Assembly: GCF_016862555.1 (NCBI RefSeq)
Contig: NZ_BONE01000039.1
Location: forward strand, 1 to 64,000
Source: Asanoa siamensis
Lineage (GTDB): Bacteria > Actinomycetota > Actinomycetes > Mycobacteriales > Micromonosporaceae
DNA length: 64,000 nucleotides
Direction of reading: 5' to 3'
This document shows, piece by piece, positions 16,674 to 25,702 of the stretch. Numbering within the stretch: the stretch's first letter is position 1; each line of letters begins with the position of its first letter. Under the pieces are notes generated by a model. That model did not search any database, was not told where the DNA came from, and saw nothing but the letters and a program-made list of their open reading frames with translations. A program made the translations under genes and the position numbers.

Positions 16674-16812
16674 GATCCCCCGGCCCAGTCGCATAAATCA
16701 TTCGCGTTCGGTGCAACGCACGGGCCCTCCGCCACCGTCTTTGCCGCGAGTCCGTGGCGTCAGGTGATGGGAAAGCGATGAAAACTGCACAAACCCGACC
16801 AGGGCTGGCCGC

Positions 16813-17715
16813 ATGACCAAGCGCGGAGTCTCGCGCCGGGGAGTGTTGGCCGGGGCGCTGCTGGCCCTCGCCGGCGGCGGTGTGGCCGAGGCGACCGTCA
16901 TCTGGCGGCACACCCGCGGTGACGGCGGGCCCACGCTGGCCGCCTCCGCACCCACGGCTTCGCCCACCCCCAGCCCGACGCCGGACTACCTGGCCCTGGC
17001 TCGGGAGAAGATCGAGGCTCAGGTCCAGAAGATCGGCAAGGGGCACCTCACGCTCGCGGTGCACGACCGGCTGTCCGACATCGCGCTCACCGTCGGCACC
17101 ACCAGGTTCCCGACCGCCAGCATCATCAAGGTCGACATCCTGGCGGCCCTGCTGCTGCGGGCCCAGCAGAAGAACCAGAAGATCACCGAGAACGACAAGC
17201 GCCGCGCCAAGCTGTCGATCACGTTGAGCGACAACGACGCGACGACCGCGCTGTTCGGCCGGATCGGCGGCACCTCGGGGCTGAACGCGGCCAACAAGAC
17301 GTTCGGCATGAAGCAGACCTCGCCGAAGTCGGCGTGGGGCACGTCGACGACCACGGCGGCCGACCAGATCCGGCTGCTGACCACGCTCACCGACGAGGCC
17401 GGTCCGCTGGCGGCGGCGGGCCGCGACTACCTGTTCGGCCTCATGAGCCAGGTCGACAAGGAGCAGGACTGGGGCGTGCCGGCCGCCGCCACCGCCGACA
17501 CCACCGAGGTCTACGTCAAGAACGGCTGGGTCCCGGTCAGCGAGGACGACGGCCTGTGGCAGGTCAACTCGATCGGCCGCCTCGTCGAGCCGGGCCACGA
17601 CTGGCTCGTGGCGGTGCTCTCCAACCACCACAAGAGCCAGCCGAACGGCGTCAAGATGGTCGAGACCATCGCGAAGTACGCGTTGACCGAGCTCCGGAAG
17701 ATCCCGGCGGTCTAG
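16813..17715 (+). CDS. Exported serine hydrolase, class A beta-lactamase fold
   Basis: A 300-residue protein with a twin-arginine-like leader (SRRGVLAGALLALAGGG), a Ser/Pro/Thr-rich spacer (about 45-57) and a penicilloyl-serine transferase domain. Active-site motifs are TASIIK (Ser103, Lys106), SDN (139-141) and VKNGW in place of KTG. The Glu166 of true beta-lactamases is not evident, so it may act on cell-wall peptides or be a poor beta-lactamase. First of five consecutive exported proteins. Confidence 0.85.
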   Translation: MTKRGVSRRGVLAGALLALAGGGVAEATVIWRHTRGDGGPTLAASAPTASPTPSPTPDYLALAREKIEAQVQKIGKGHLTLAVHDRLSDIALTVGTTRFPTASIIKVDILAALLLRAQQKNQKITENDKRRAKLSITLSDNDATTALFGRIGGTSGLNAANKTFGMKQTSPKSAWGTSTTTAADQIRLLTTLTDEAGPLAAAGRDYLFGLMSQVDKEQDWGVPAAATADTTEVYVKNGWVPVSEDDGLWQVNSIGRLVEPGHDWLVAVLSNHHKSQPNGVKMVETIAKYALTELRKIPAV

Positions 17716-18272
17716 CCCAGTTGCCGCAGGGCGGTGTCGCGCGCCGTCGCGGTGCGGGTCGCCAGGTCGCGGGTCTCCGGGTCCGTGCCGGACTCCTGCT
17801 CGCCCTCGGCCAGGCGGGCGCTCTGCTCGAGGTAGGACCGCAGGTGCTCCCGGACCGCCTCGTCGAACGGCGCGCCGGAGAGGGCCGCCGCCTCGGTCAC
17901 CGCGTCGGTGGGCACCAGGCCGGGCATCAGCATGCCCTCGTGCGGGTTCTCCGCCGGCAGCCCGGCCTGCTCGTGCAGCCGCCGCAGCGTCGTCAACTCG
18001 GCCGTGGCGGAGGCCTGGACCTCCGCGCTCAGCTTCGTCAGCGCCGCCTCGTCGCTGCGGGTCGGCACCAGTGCCAGCAGCGGCAGCACCTGCTCGTTCA
18101 TCGCGATGCTGATCTCGATCCAGGCGCGGTCGGTGCCGCCGAAGGCGTTGACCACGGGCACCGCGGCCGGCACGGCGGGTGCCGGGTCCGCGCATCCGGC
18201 GGCGAGCAGCAGGAGCGCCGCCGCGACGAGCGGCGCGACGAATCGGGACAGGAGTTCACGCGACCGTTTCAC
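17712..18272 (-). CDS. DUF305-like lipoprotein
   Basis: A 186-residue lipoprotein with signal peptide and lipobox LLAAGC, then a helical DUF305-type domain (GTDRAWIEISIAMNEQVLPL, later TELTTLRRLHEQAGLP and SGAPFDEAVREHLRSYLEQS). The paired histidines of classical DUF305 (metal-related) are mostly replaced, so metal binding is doubtful. GTG 18272 is the start. It lies 13 bases after the DUF1996 gene on the same strand and is probably co-transcribed with it. Confidence 0.75.
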   Translation of the reverse strand: MKRSRELLSRFVAPLVAAALLLLAAGCADPAPAVPAAVPVVNAFGGTDRAWIEISIAMNEQVLPLLALVPTRSDEAALTKLSAEVQASATAELTTLRRLHEQAGLPAENPHEGMLMPGLVPTDAVTEAAALSGAPFDEAVREHLRSYLEQSARLAEGEQESGTDPETRDLATRTATARDTALRQLG

Positions 18273-18285
18273 TGCGTTTTCTTCT

Positions 18286-19509
18286 CTAGTTCTGGTAACC
18301 GTCGTTGTCGCACTGGCGACGCTGCAGCACACAGTTCTTGGTGCGCTTGTTCATCGCGTCCTGGTCCCACATCAGGAACGCGTCGCCGTGCATCGAGGAA
18401 GCCGTCCGACCGGTCGGGTCCGACGACAGGTAATAACCCTGCGAGGTCCCCTTCACGCCGTACGTGATATCGAAGGTGAGCGACGGGATCCGCACCGGAT
18501 GGGAGGCGGGACAGCCCTTGTCGGTCCCGTACGCGACGTGTTTCTTGTGGTCCGGGCTGTCGAGGTTCTTCCCGTCCCAGCAGTCCGGGTACTGCAGCAT
18601 GTAGTGCAGCGTGGCGTAGCTCTTCGGGTCGCAGATCGGCCAGTTCCCGTTGCCGCTGCGGGCCACGCCGTCGAGGTCGCCGGGGCCGTAGAAGGCGCAG
18701 TAGAACTGGCCGTGCGCGCCGCGCGGCGTCGGCACCCGCTTCTTCGCGTCGCCCGCGATCATCCGCAGCCCGGCCGGGATCGGCATCATCCCGGTCGAGT
18801 TGGTCCGGATCGAGCGGTAGTAGACCCGGAAACCCGTCGGCTCGACCGGCTTCTTCGTGGCGGCGTCGTAGAGCGTCGGCACCCAGTACGACGAGCGGTC
18901 TTGCACCGGCTTGCAGGTCGTGGCGGTGAACCGGGTCAGGTCACCGGCCGTGGTGCCGGCGTCGACGGCCTTGTTGCCGAAGAACGAGTGCATGTGGGAG
19001 GCGCCGGCCAGTCCGGGGAAGACGATCGGGTCGTCGGCGAGCCGGTGGCTGTAGGTGCAGTCGGCCCGGAACTCCGGGATGGTGGCCACGCCGCCCGGCA
19101 CCGGGTCGACCTTGCGGGCCTGGTAGGCCGCTACCTGCCGCTGCCAGGCCGCCTTGTCGACCGGGATCCAGCCACCCTTCGGTGTGGCCTGCTGCGGCGG
19201 TGCCGCCGGCGGCTTGGCCGCAGCCGAGGCCGAGGCCGAGGCGCCGGGCTGACTCCCCGGGCTCGGCGACGTGCCCGGCGTGCCGCCGACACCCGCGGTC
19301 TCTCCCGTGCCCGCCACGGAACCAGGCAGCGCCTGGGCCGCGTTCGTCGTCTCCGTCGGACCGACGGCCAGGGCGCCGGTCAGGAGGACCGCGGTCGCCG
19401 CGACCACCACCGCCGTGACGGCGAGGCCGCCCCAGAGGACGGCACGACCGCGCTTGCGCCGCGCGGGCGGCGGGCCGGGGTCGGGACTGGGCACCGCGGC
19501 GTACGACAC
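18286..19509 (-). CDS. DUF1996 surface protein with transmembrane anchor
   Basis: A 407-residue protein: basic cytoplasmic start, one membrane helix (about 24-48), a Ser/Pro/Ala/Gly linker (about 60-110), then a DUF1996 domain. Domain landmarks are DPIVFPGLAGASHMHSFFGN, PTLYDAATKKPV, LQYPDCWDGKNLDSPDHKKH and RQCDNDG. DUF1996 occurs in secreted proteins of fungi and actinomycetes, with no settled activity. A paralogue is divergent at 19777. Confidence 0.87.
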   Translation of the reverse strand: MSYAAVPSPDPGPPPARRKRGRAVLWGGLAVTAVVVAATAVLLTGALAVGPTETTNAAQALPGSVAGTGETAGVGGTPGTSPSPGSQPGASASASAAAKPPAAPPQQATPKGGWIPVDKAAWQRQVAAYQARKVDPVPGGVATIPEFRADCTYSHRLADDPIVFPGLAGASHMHSFFGNKAVDAGTTAGDLTRFTATTCKPVQDRSSYWVPTLYDAATKKPVEPTGFRVYYRSIRTNSTGMMPIPAGLRMIAGDAKKRVPTPRGAHGQFYCAFYGPGDLDGVARSGNGNWPICDPKSYATLHYMLQYPDCWDGKNLDSPDHKKHVAYGTDKGCPASHPVRIPSLTFDITYGVKGTSQGYYLSSDPTGRTASSMHGDAFLMWDQDAMNKRTKNCVLQRRQCDNDGYQN

Positions 19510-19776
19510 GGATCGCTCCTACGAGAAGAATGCAACGGGACGGCATCGCAGGGTAGGCACGTTCTCGCGGACCCGCCTATGCTCTTAAGAATCTCCTAAA
19601 GACTTGTTGCCCGTACGGCGGCGATAACAGTTTTCGCCTGCGATTTTCGCCGCTTTTCGGCTTCTCCCGACGGGATCTCATTCGAGCTTTGGGCCTTTGG
19701 GCTCAGGACCCCCGCTGCGCGCGTGGCTAACGTTGCGCGGCGTACTCGATCGACCTGCCCACAATGGAGAGATCCG

Positions 19777-21342
19777 ATGAGATCCCGTTCCCCCTCCGTC
19801 CATTCGTCGCGGAAGCGGCTCTTCGCCAAGACCGGCATCGCCGTCGCCCTCGCCGGATTGGTGGGGTGGTTCGCGGTCGGCCAGCTCCACCTGGCCGGCG
19901 CCGACGAGACGTCCCTGTCCCAGGGCAAGCCGGCGACCGCGTCCTCCAGCGAGGGACGCGCCTTCCCCGCCACGGCGGCGGTCGACGGTGACGACACGAC
20001 GCGCTGGTCGAGCGCCTTCGCCGACCCGCAGTGGCTCCAGGTCGACCTCGGCGCCCCGGCGGCGATCGAGCGCGTCGTGCTGAAATGGGAGCGGGCGTCG
20101 GCCCGGGCGTACGAGATCCAGGTCTCGGACGACGCGCGGAACTGGACGTCGATCTACCAGACCGCCACGGGTCCGGGCGGCAACGAGACCCACACCGTGA
20201 CCGGCGCCGGCCGGTACGTCCGGATGTACGGCACGGCCCGTTCCGGGCAGTACGGGTACTCGCTGTTCGAGTTCCAGGTGTTCGGCAAGCTGGGCAGCAG
20301 CGGGTCCGGCTCGGCCCCGAGCACCGCGCCCAGCGCGCCGGCGAGCCCCTCGTCGAGCGCGTCGCCCGGCACCGGGCCGTCCGCCTCGGCGAGCCCGTCG
20401 TCCGGCGCGACGACCCCGGCCGGCGGTGGCTCGGGCGGCGGCTGGATCGACGCGCCCAACCCGGTGCTCAACGTCAAGCCGTCCCGCGCGATCCCGCCGA
20501 ACAAGGGCGGTTTCCACGAGTTCCAGGCGAACTGCTCGGTGAGCCGGACCAACATCGGCGACGACCCGATCGTCTTCCCGAACCTGCCGGGCGCGTCACA
20601 CCTGCACACGTTCATGGGCAACACCACCACCAACGCGAACAGCACGGTCGAGTCGCTCTCCAAGGGCCAGACCACCTGCAAGGCCAAGGGCGACCTGTCG
20701 GCCTACTGGATGCCGACGCTGCTCAACGGCGACAAGGCGGTCAACCCGGAGGGCCTGCAGACCATCTACTACAAGAGCGGCGTGTACGACTACCGCAGCG
20801 TGCGGCCGTTCCCCAAGGGCCTGCGCTTCGTCGTCGGCAACGCGAAGAACGCCGACGCCGACACATTCCTCGCCGCCACCGAGGAGGGCTTCGAGTGCGG
20901 TGACAGCTACAAGAACAAGAACATCCCGTTGACCTGCTCGACCGAGCGCAGCGTCAAGCTCAACATCCGCTACCAGGCCCCCAGTTGCTGGGACGGCAAG
21001 CACCTGGACTCGCCGGACCACCAGAGCCACATGGCGTACCCGGTCGACACCCACACCGCGTCGGGCGTGGTCTGCCCCGACAGCCACCCGGTGGCGGTGC
21101 CGAAGCTCGAGTTCAAGATGGCCTGGCCGGTCAACGGCGACATGTCGAAGGTGAAGTTCACCAGCGGGGCCGGCCCGACGTTCCACTACGACTTCGTCAA
21201 CGCGTGGGACGACCGTACGCTCGCCGCGATGGTCAACGGCTGCATCGTGGCCGCCCGCCAGTGCGACGCCCAGGGCCACGACGGTCGGGACGACCAGCAG
21301 CCCGCGCCGTACGTGCTGAACAAGGACTACCTGCTGCCGTAG
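19777..21342 (+). CDS. Secreted DUF1996 protein with F5/8 type C (discoidin) domain
   Basis: A 521-residue protein: N-terminal membrane helix (about 16-36), an F5/8 type C carbohydrate-binding domain (about 45-175: LSQGKPATASSSEG, DGDDTTRWSS, QWLQVDLGAPAAIERVVL, FEFQVFG), a Ser/Pro/Gly linker (about 178-225), then DUF1996 (DPIVFPNLPGASHLHTFMGN, SCWDGKHLDSPDHQSHMAYP, RQCDAQGHDG). The binding domain suggests attachment to a polysaccharide. ATG 19777 follows GGAGAG. It is divergent from the other DUF1996 gene and ends in a terminator. Confidence 0.88.
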   Translation: MRSRSPSVHSSRKRLFAKTGIAVALAGLVGWFAVGQLHLAGADETSLSQGKPATASSSEGRAFPATAAVDGDDTTRWSSAFADPQWLQVDLGAPAAIERVVLKWERASARAYEIQVSDDARNWTSIYQTATGPGGNETHTVTGAGRYVRMYGTARSGQYGYSLFEFQVFGKLGSSGSGSAPSTAPSAPASPSSSASPGTGPSASASPSSGATTPAGGGSGGGWIDAPNPVLNVKPSRAIPPNKGGFHEFQANCSVSRTNIGDDPIVFPNLPGASHLHTFMGNTTTNANSTVESLSKGQTTCKAKGDLSAYWMPTLLNGDKAVNPEGLQTIYYKSGVYDYRSVRPFPKGLRFVVGNAKNADADTFLAATEEGFECGDSYKNKNIPLTCSTERSVKLNIRYQAPSCWDGKHLDSPDHQSHMAYPVDTHTASGVVCPDSHPVAVPKLEFKMAWPVNGDMSKVKFTSGAGPTFHYDFVNAWDDRTLAAMVNGCIVAARQCDAQGHDGRDDQQPAPYVLNKDYLLP

Positions 21343-21355
21343 GTGTCGCCGGGCA

Positions 21356-21394
21356 CGAGGGGTGGGGCGGCGTCCGACGCCGCTTCGCCCCTCG
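21356..21394 (+). terminator. Intrinsic terminator after DUF1996 gene
   Basis: GAGGGG pairs with CCCCTC, and inside it GCGGCGT pairs with ACGCCGC around CCG, giving a long interrupted stem 14 bases after the stop codon. Confidence 0.65.
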
Positions 21395-21445
21395 TCGTAT
21401 TGTCAACGCTCCCGGCGGATCGGCCAGCCCTGACGAGGAGTGCCC

Positions 21446-22045
21446 GTGGCGAACGGCATCGCGCCGGACACCCTGCCCGGCCGTCACCGCCCCGGCCGCC
21501 GACAGTGGCTGGGTCTCGCGGTGGTGGCCGCCGTCGTCGGGGTCGCCACCGTCGCCGTGCCACCCCTGATCGCCCCGCGGCACGACCCGCCGGCCGCGGC
21601 TTCGTCGCCCGCCCCGACCGTCGTGTCGTCAGCACCGGCCACCTCTCCCTCGGCCAGCCCTTCCGCCCGGTTCGTACCCGTCACGATCGAGGCGGAGGAC
21701 CCGGGGAACGTCCTGACCGGCGGCGCGGCACCGACCGAGTGCGCCACCTGCCGCGGCGGCGCCCGGGTGCGGTACCTCTGCCTCTCCTGCGTGGTGACGC
21801 TGCACGGGACGGTGCCGGTCTCCGGGCGGCGCACGGTGACCGTCGTGTACGAGACCGACGGCTACCGGTCGCTGAAGGTGAGCGTCAACGGCGCCGCGCC
21901 GCGCACCTGGCAGGTGAGCGGCCCCGACTGGACGACGCCGCGGTCCTTCCGGTTCACCGCGGACCTGCCCGCCGGCCCCCTGCGCGTGTCCCTGTTCAAC
22001 GACGAGTCGCCGGCGCCCGACGTCGACCAGGTCGTCATCTCCTGA
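21446..22045 (+). CDS. Membrane-anchored carbohydrate-binding module protein
   Basis: A 199-residue protein with one membrane helix (about 20-42), a Ser/Pro/Ala linker (about 48-72) and a single beta-sandwich domain beginning VTIEAEDPGN and ending DVDQVVIS, the framing typical of CBM6/CBM35-type modules (IEAED at the start, ID/VD-x-V at the end). Two CxxC pairs (ECATC, CLSC) are unusual and may stabilise it. No catalytic domain is attached. GTG 21446 follows GAGGAG. It is the last of the exported-protein group. Confidence 0.75.
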   Translation: MANGIAPDTLPGRHRPGRRQWLGLAVVAAVVGVATVAVPPLIAPRHDPPAAASSPAPTVVSSAPATSPSASPSARFVPVTIEAEDPGNVLTGGAAPTECATCRGGARVRYLCLSCVVTLHGTVPVSGRRTVTVVYETDGYRSLKVSVNGAAPRTWQVSGPDWTTPRSFRFTADLPAGPLRVSLFNDESPAPDVDQVVIS

Positions 22046-22119
22046 AATCCTGGTTAAGCCGCTAACCAGGCCAGATCCGGTTCCTATAGCCTGCGGCTGC
22101 AAGCGAGGGGGAGCGGCAA

Positions 22120-23301
22120 GTGGTGGGTGTCGGCCGTGAGGTCGCTGCGGCGGCACTGGCCCGGGCGGTGCTGATCGGCCGGGCGGCGGCCACCATGACC
22201 GCGGCGGCGGCCGGCCTGCTGCTGGTCCACGACCGCGTGCCGGTCATCTCGGTGATCGCCCTGGTCACGGTGGCGACGGCCGCCCAGCTGGCCGCCCTCG
22301 GCCGTTGGCCCGGCCTGGTCACCCGGCCGGTCGCCGTGCTCGCGGTCGACTCGGCGCTGGTCCTCGCCGTGCTCGCCGTCAGCCACGGCAGCGTCGCCTA
22401 CTTCTGCTACGCCGCCGGCGCGGGCGCCGTGGCCGGGGTGCTGCTCGGCCTGCGCGCCCTGCCGGTCTGGGTGGTCCACGCCGCGGTGGGTTACGCGGTC
22501 ATCGCGGCCATGCTGCGGCGCACCGAGGCGCCGCTCGACATCGTGGCGTTCGTGGTCGCGTTCCCGATGGCCTCGGCGCTCGCGGGCACGGGCGCGGCGA
22601 TCGCCACCACGGTCCTGACCCACCATCTCGTGCTCTCGACCCAGCTCGTCGCGTCGGCCCAGCGCTCGGCGGTCGCCTCCGAGCGGGCGCGGCTCGCGCG
22701 GGAGCTGCACGACTCGGTGACCAAGACGCTGCGCGGCGTCTCCCTCGCCGCGCTCGCCCTGCCGTCCCTGCTGCGGCGCCAGCCCGCGCTGGCCGAGCAC
22801 CTGGCCGGCACGGTCGTCGCCGGCACCAACACGGCCGCCCAGCAGGCCCGGGAGCTGCTGGAGGAGATGCGCTTCGACGTCCGCGACCTCGCGGCGAGCG
22901 TCGACGCGCTGAGCCAGGCCTGGAGCGCGTCGAGCGGCATTCCGGTCCAGGTCTCGGTGACGCCGGTCGACGCGCCCGACGCGGTGTCGTACGAGCTGAC
23001 CCGGATCCTGCGGGAGGCCCTGGCCAACGTAGCCCGGCACGGCCGCGCCCGTCGGGTCGTCGTCCAGCTCTCGGCGCAGTCGCCCGGCCTGCTGCTCGCG
23101 ATCTCGGACGACGGGGTGGGTTTCACCGTGCCGACGGACCTCTCCGGCCTGCAGACCGCCGGCCACTTCGGCATCGTGGGCATGACCGAGCGGGCCCGGA
23201 CGGCCGGCGGTGTCCTGCGGATCGCCTCCGAGCCGGGCTCCGGCACCACGATCACCGTCTACGTGCCGCTGGACGCGCACCGCCCGGTCGGAGCGCGCTG
23301 A
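22120..23301 (+). CDS. Sensor histidine kinase, NarL/DesK type
   Basis: A 393-residue membrane kinase. About five to six hydrophobic segments fill residues 15-175 with no large extracellular domain. The HisKA_3 dimerisation helix carries RELHDSVTKTLRG, with phospho-acceptor His197. The ATPase part has REALANVARHGRA (N box), ISDDGVGF (G1) and HFGIVGMTERARTAGG (G2). It pairs with the response regulator that starts at its stop codon (TGATG). The compact membrane sensor suggests an intramembrane or envelope signal. Confidence 0.92.
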   Translation: MVGVGREVAAAALARAVLIGRAAATMTAAAAGLLLVHDRVPVISVIALVTVATAAQLAALGRWPGLVTRPVAVLAVDSALVLAVLAVSHGSVAYFCYAAGAGAVAGVLLGLRALPVWVVHAAVGYAVIAAMLRRTEAPLDIVAFVVAFPMASALAGTGAAIATTVLTHHLVLSTQLVASAQRSAVASERARLARELHDSVTKTLRGVSLAALALPSLLRRQPALAEHLAGTVVAGTNTAAQQARELLEEMRFDVRDLAASVDALSQAWSASSGIPVQVSVTPVDAPDAVSYELTRILREALANVARHGRARRVVVQLSAQSPGLLLAISDDGVGFTVPTDLSGLQTAGHFGIVGMTERARTAGGVLRIASEPGSGTTITVYVPLDAHRPVGAR

Positions 23302-23942
23302 TGCGGGCCGTGGCGTCGACGATCGACGTGCTCGTGGTCGACGACAACCCGATCATGCGGGCGGCGCTGCAGGGGATCCTGGCCGCCGACGAGACGATCC
23401 GGGTCGTGGGGGAGGCCGGCAACGGCCGCGAGGCGCTGGCCCTGGCGGAGCGGCTGCGCCCGGCCATCACGTTGCTGGACCACCGGATGCCGATCGCCGA
23501 CGGGCTGTCGGTCGTCGACGCCCTCGGGCGGCTCACCGCCGTGCTCGTGCTGACCAGCACCGAGGAACCGCGGATCATCGCCGACATGCTGCAACGGGGC
23601 GCCCGCGGCTACCTGGTGCACGGCGAGTTCAAGCCGGGCGACCTGGTGCGTGCCGTCCACGAGGTGGTCGGGGGCCGCGGCTGGCTCTCGCCGATCGCCG
23701 CGTCCGTGGCAGTGTCGATGGCCCGCGCGCGGAGCACCCCCCAGCGCACCGACCCCGCGTACGGCAGCCTGACCGAGCGCGAGCTCGAGGTGATGAACCT
23801 GCTGTGCGAGGGCCTGTCCAACGCCGCGATCGCGCAACAGCTCTGGCTGACCGAGAAGACGGTGAAGAACCACCTGAACCACATCTTCGCCAAGCTCGGC
23901 GTCCGCAGCCGCACGGAGGCCGTCGTCCGCTGGACCCGCTAG
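23301..23942 (+). CDS. LuxR/NarL-type response regulator
   Basis: A 213-residue response regulator: receiver domain with acidic pocket VVDDNP, phospho-acceptor Asp60 in LLDHRMP and TST near 83; the usual conserved lysine of GYLxK is replaced (GYLVHGEF). The C-terminal HTH (LTERELEVMNLLCEGLSNAA, then VKNHLNHIFAKL) is of the GerE/LuxR type. Cognate to the upstream kinase. Target genes are unknown; the neighbouring envelope cluster is a candidate (inference). Confidence 0.92.
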   Translation: MRAVASTIDVLVVDDNPIMRAALQGILAADETIRVVGEAGNGREALALAERLRPAITLLDHRMPIADGLSVVDALGRLTAVLVLTSTEEPRIIADMLQRGARGYLVHGEFKPGDLVRAVHEVVGGRGWLSPIAASVAVSMARARSTPQRTDPAYGSLTERELEVMNLLCEGLSNAAIAQQLWLTEKTVKNHLNHIFAKLGVRSRTEAVVRWTR

Positions 23943-24769
23943 CCGACGGCGTCGTGCGCGAGCGCCAGCAGCGTGAGGCGTTCGGCGGTGGGCGTTCCCG
24001 GCAGCGGCGAGAAGATGGCGAGGAGTTGCGCCCGCTCCTCGTCGAGAAGGAACTGGCAGTCGAACTCGAGCAGGCCGACCTCGGGATGCCGGATCCGCTT
24101 GTAGCGGTGGCGCAGCACGGCGACGTCGTGCAGCTTCCAGAGCGCGGCGAACTCGGCGCTCTCGGCCAGGAGGCGGGCGACCAGCGCCTCGGCCGGAGCG
24201 TCACGGCGGCGGGTCGCGGCGGCACGCAGGTCGGCGACCAGGGCACGGGACTGCGCGGCGTGGTCCTCGACCGGATAGCCGTCGCGCGCGGCGGGGTCGC
24301 GGAACCAGCGGTAGACGAAGCTCGCCTCCGGGCCGTCGCCGGTCGGCGGACCGAAGACGGCGCGCGCCAGGGCGTTCTGGACGAGCGTCGCGCCGAGATC
24401 GGTCATCACCTGCGCCGGGATGTCGGTCAGCGCGTCGAGGGCGCTGAGCAGTGCCGGAGCGACGTGCCGGTCGTCGGTGTGGCGTTCGGGAACACGGTGA
24501 CCGGTGAGCCGGTAGAGGTGGTCGCGCTCGTCCCGGCTCAGCCGCAACGCCCGGGTCAGGGCGCGGAGAACGGCCTCGGACGGTACGGCGGTGGCCCGCT
24601 GCTGCTCCAGCCGGGTGTAGTAGTCGGTCGACATTCCGGCCAGCGCGGCGACTTCCTCGCGGCGCAGGCCCGGGGTCCGGCGCCGGCCGGCCCCCGGCAG
24701 GCCGACCTCGCCGGGGGTCAGCGCGTCGCGGCGGACCTTCAGGAACTCTGCCAGCAGTCGGGCCTCCAC
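23939..24769 (-). CDS. XRE-family regulator with MmyB-like ligand-binding domain
   Basis: A 276-residue regulator. Residues 1-85 are an XRE-type HTH (GLRREEVAALAGMSTDYYTRLEQ), the rest is a PAS-like MmyB domain (PAQVMTDLGATLVQNALARAVFG, FVYRWFRDPAAR, LLEFDCQFLLDE). Proteins of this actinobacterial family typically control a divergent oxidoreductase gene, as seen here with the SDR at 24886. The start is a GTG at 24769. Confidence 0.88.
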   Translation of the reverse strand: MEARLLAEFLKVRRDALTPGEVGLPGAGRRRTPGLRREEVAALAGMSTDYYTRLEQQRATAVPSEAVLRALTRALRLSRDERDHLYRLTGHRVPERHTDDRHVAPALLSALDALTDIPAQVMTDLGATLVQNALARAVFGPPTGDGPEASFVYRWFRDPAARDGYPVEDHAAQSRALVADLRAAATRRRDAPAEALVARLLAESAEFAALWKLHDVAVLRHRYKRIRHPEVGLLEFDCQFLLDEERAQLLAIFSPLPGTPTAERLTLLALAHDAVG

Positions 24770-24801
24770 CCCTTCAGTCTCCGCGCCGCGTACGCGTTCG
24801 A

Positions 24802-24820
24802 CAGGGTGAAGCTCACTCTG
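24802..24820. promoter_or_regulatory. Inverted repeat between XRE regulator and SDR gene
   Basis: CAGGGTGA and TCACTCTG (7 of 8 complementary) flank AGC. It is centrally placed in the 116-bp divergent region and is a candidate operator for the XRE regulator. Confidence 0.5.
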
Positions 24821-24885
24821 CCAAGACTGTCGGGACCACCGCAGGCTCGATCACGACCGATCCGACCGATCCTGGGAGAATCACC

Positions 24886-25701
24886 ATGGACACCTGGTTC
24901 CTCACGGGCGCGTCCCGTGGCCTCGGCGCCCACTGGGCCGAGGCCATCCTCGAACGCGGCGACAACCTCGCCGCCGCGGCCCGCGATGTCGCGGCACTGA
25001 AGCCACTGACCGACCGCTACGGCGACCGGGTGCTCGCGCTCGAGCTGGACGTCACCGACCGCGCCGCGGTCGACGTCGCCGTGACCACCGCCGAGCAACG
25101 CTTCGGCGGGATCGACCTGCTGGTCAACAACGCCGGCCACATGCTGGTCGGTGCGGTGGAGGAGGTCAGCGCCGAGCAGGCCCGCGCGCAGATGGACGTC
25201 AACTACTTCGGCGCCTTGTGGACCACCCGCGCCGTGCTGCACGGCATGCGCAGCCGGCGCCGTGGCCGGATCATGCAGGTCTCCTCCCTCGGTGGCCTGA
25301 TCGCCCACCCGTCTCTGGGCATCTACCAGGCGTCGAAGTGGGCCCTCGAAGCGATGAGCCAATCGTTGGCCGCCGAGGTCGCCGCGTACGACATCCACGT
25401 CACGCTGATCGAACCGATCATGTTCCCCACCGGGCTGGCCGAATCGTCGCCCCAGGCCGCCGCGCACCCCGCGTACGCCCATGCCCGTGAAGCCCTCTAC
25501 GCGGACGCGGCCCGCTCCGGGTTCGTCCCCGGCGACCCCGCCGCCACCGCCCAGGCGATCCTCGCCCTCGCCGACACGCCGAACCCGCCGCTGCGTGTGC
25601 TGTTCGGCACCCACGGACTCGAGGCGCTGCGGACCGAGTACGCGGGCCGGCTCGCGGGACTCGAGCAGTGGGACCACCTGTCCCGCCTGGCCCAGGGATG
25701 A
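24886..25701 (+). CDS. Short-chain dehydrogenase/reductase
   Basis: A 271-residue classical SDR: TGASRGLG (NADP-binding loop, residues 8-15), NNAG, VSSLGG with the catalytic serine, and YQASK with catalytic Tyr and Lys. The C-terminal part follows the oxidoreductase subgroup often paired with XRE/MmyB regulators. The substrate is unknown. ATG 24886 follows GGGAG. Its stop lies one base from that of the convergent DapA-like gene. Confidence 0.9.
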   Translation: MDTWFLTGASRGLGAHWAEAILERGDNLAAAARDVAALKPLTDRYGDRVLALELDVTDRAAVDVAVTTAEQRFGGIDLLVNNAGHMLVGAVEEVSAEQARAQMDVNYFGALWTTRAVLHGMRSRRRGRIMQVSSLGGLIAHPSLGIYQASKWALEAMSQSLAAEVAAYDIHVTLIEPIMFPTGLAESSPQAAAHPAYAHAREALYADAARSGFVPGDPAATAQAILALADTPNPPLRVLFGTHGLEALRTEYAGRLAGLEQWDHLSRLAQG

Positions 25702-25702
25702 C

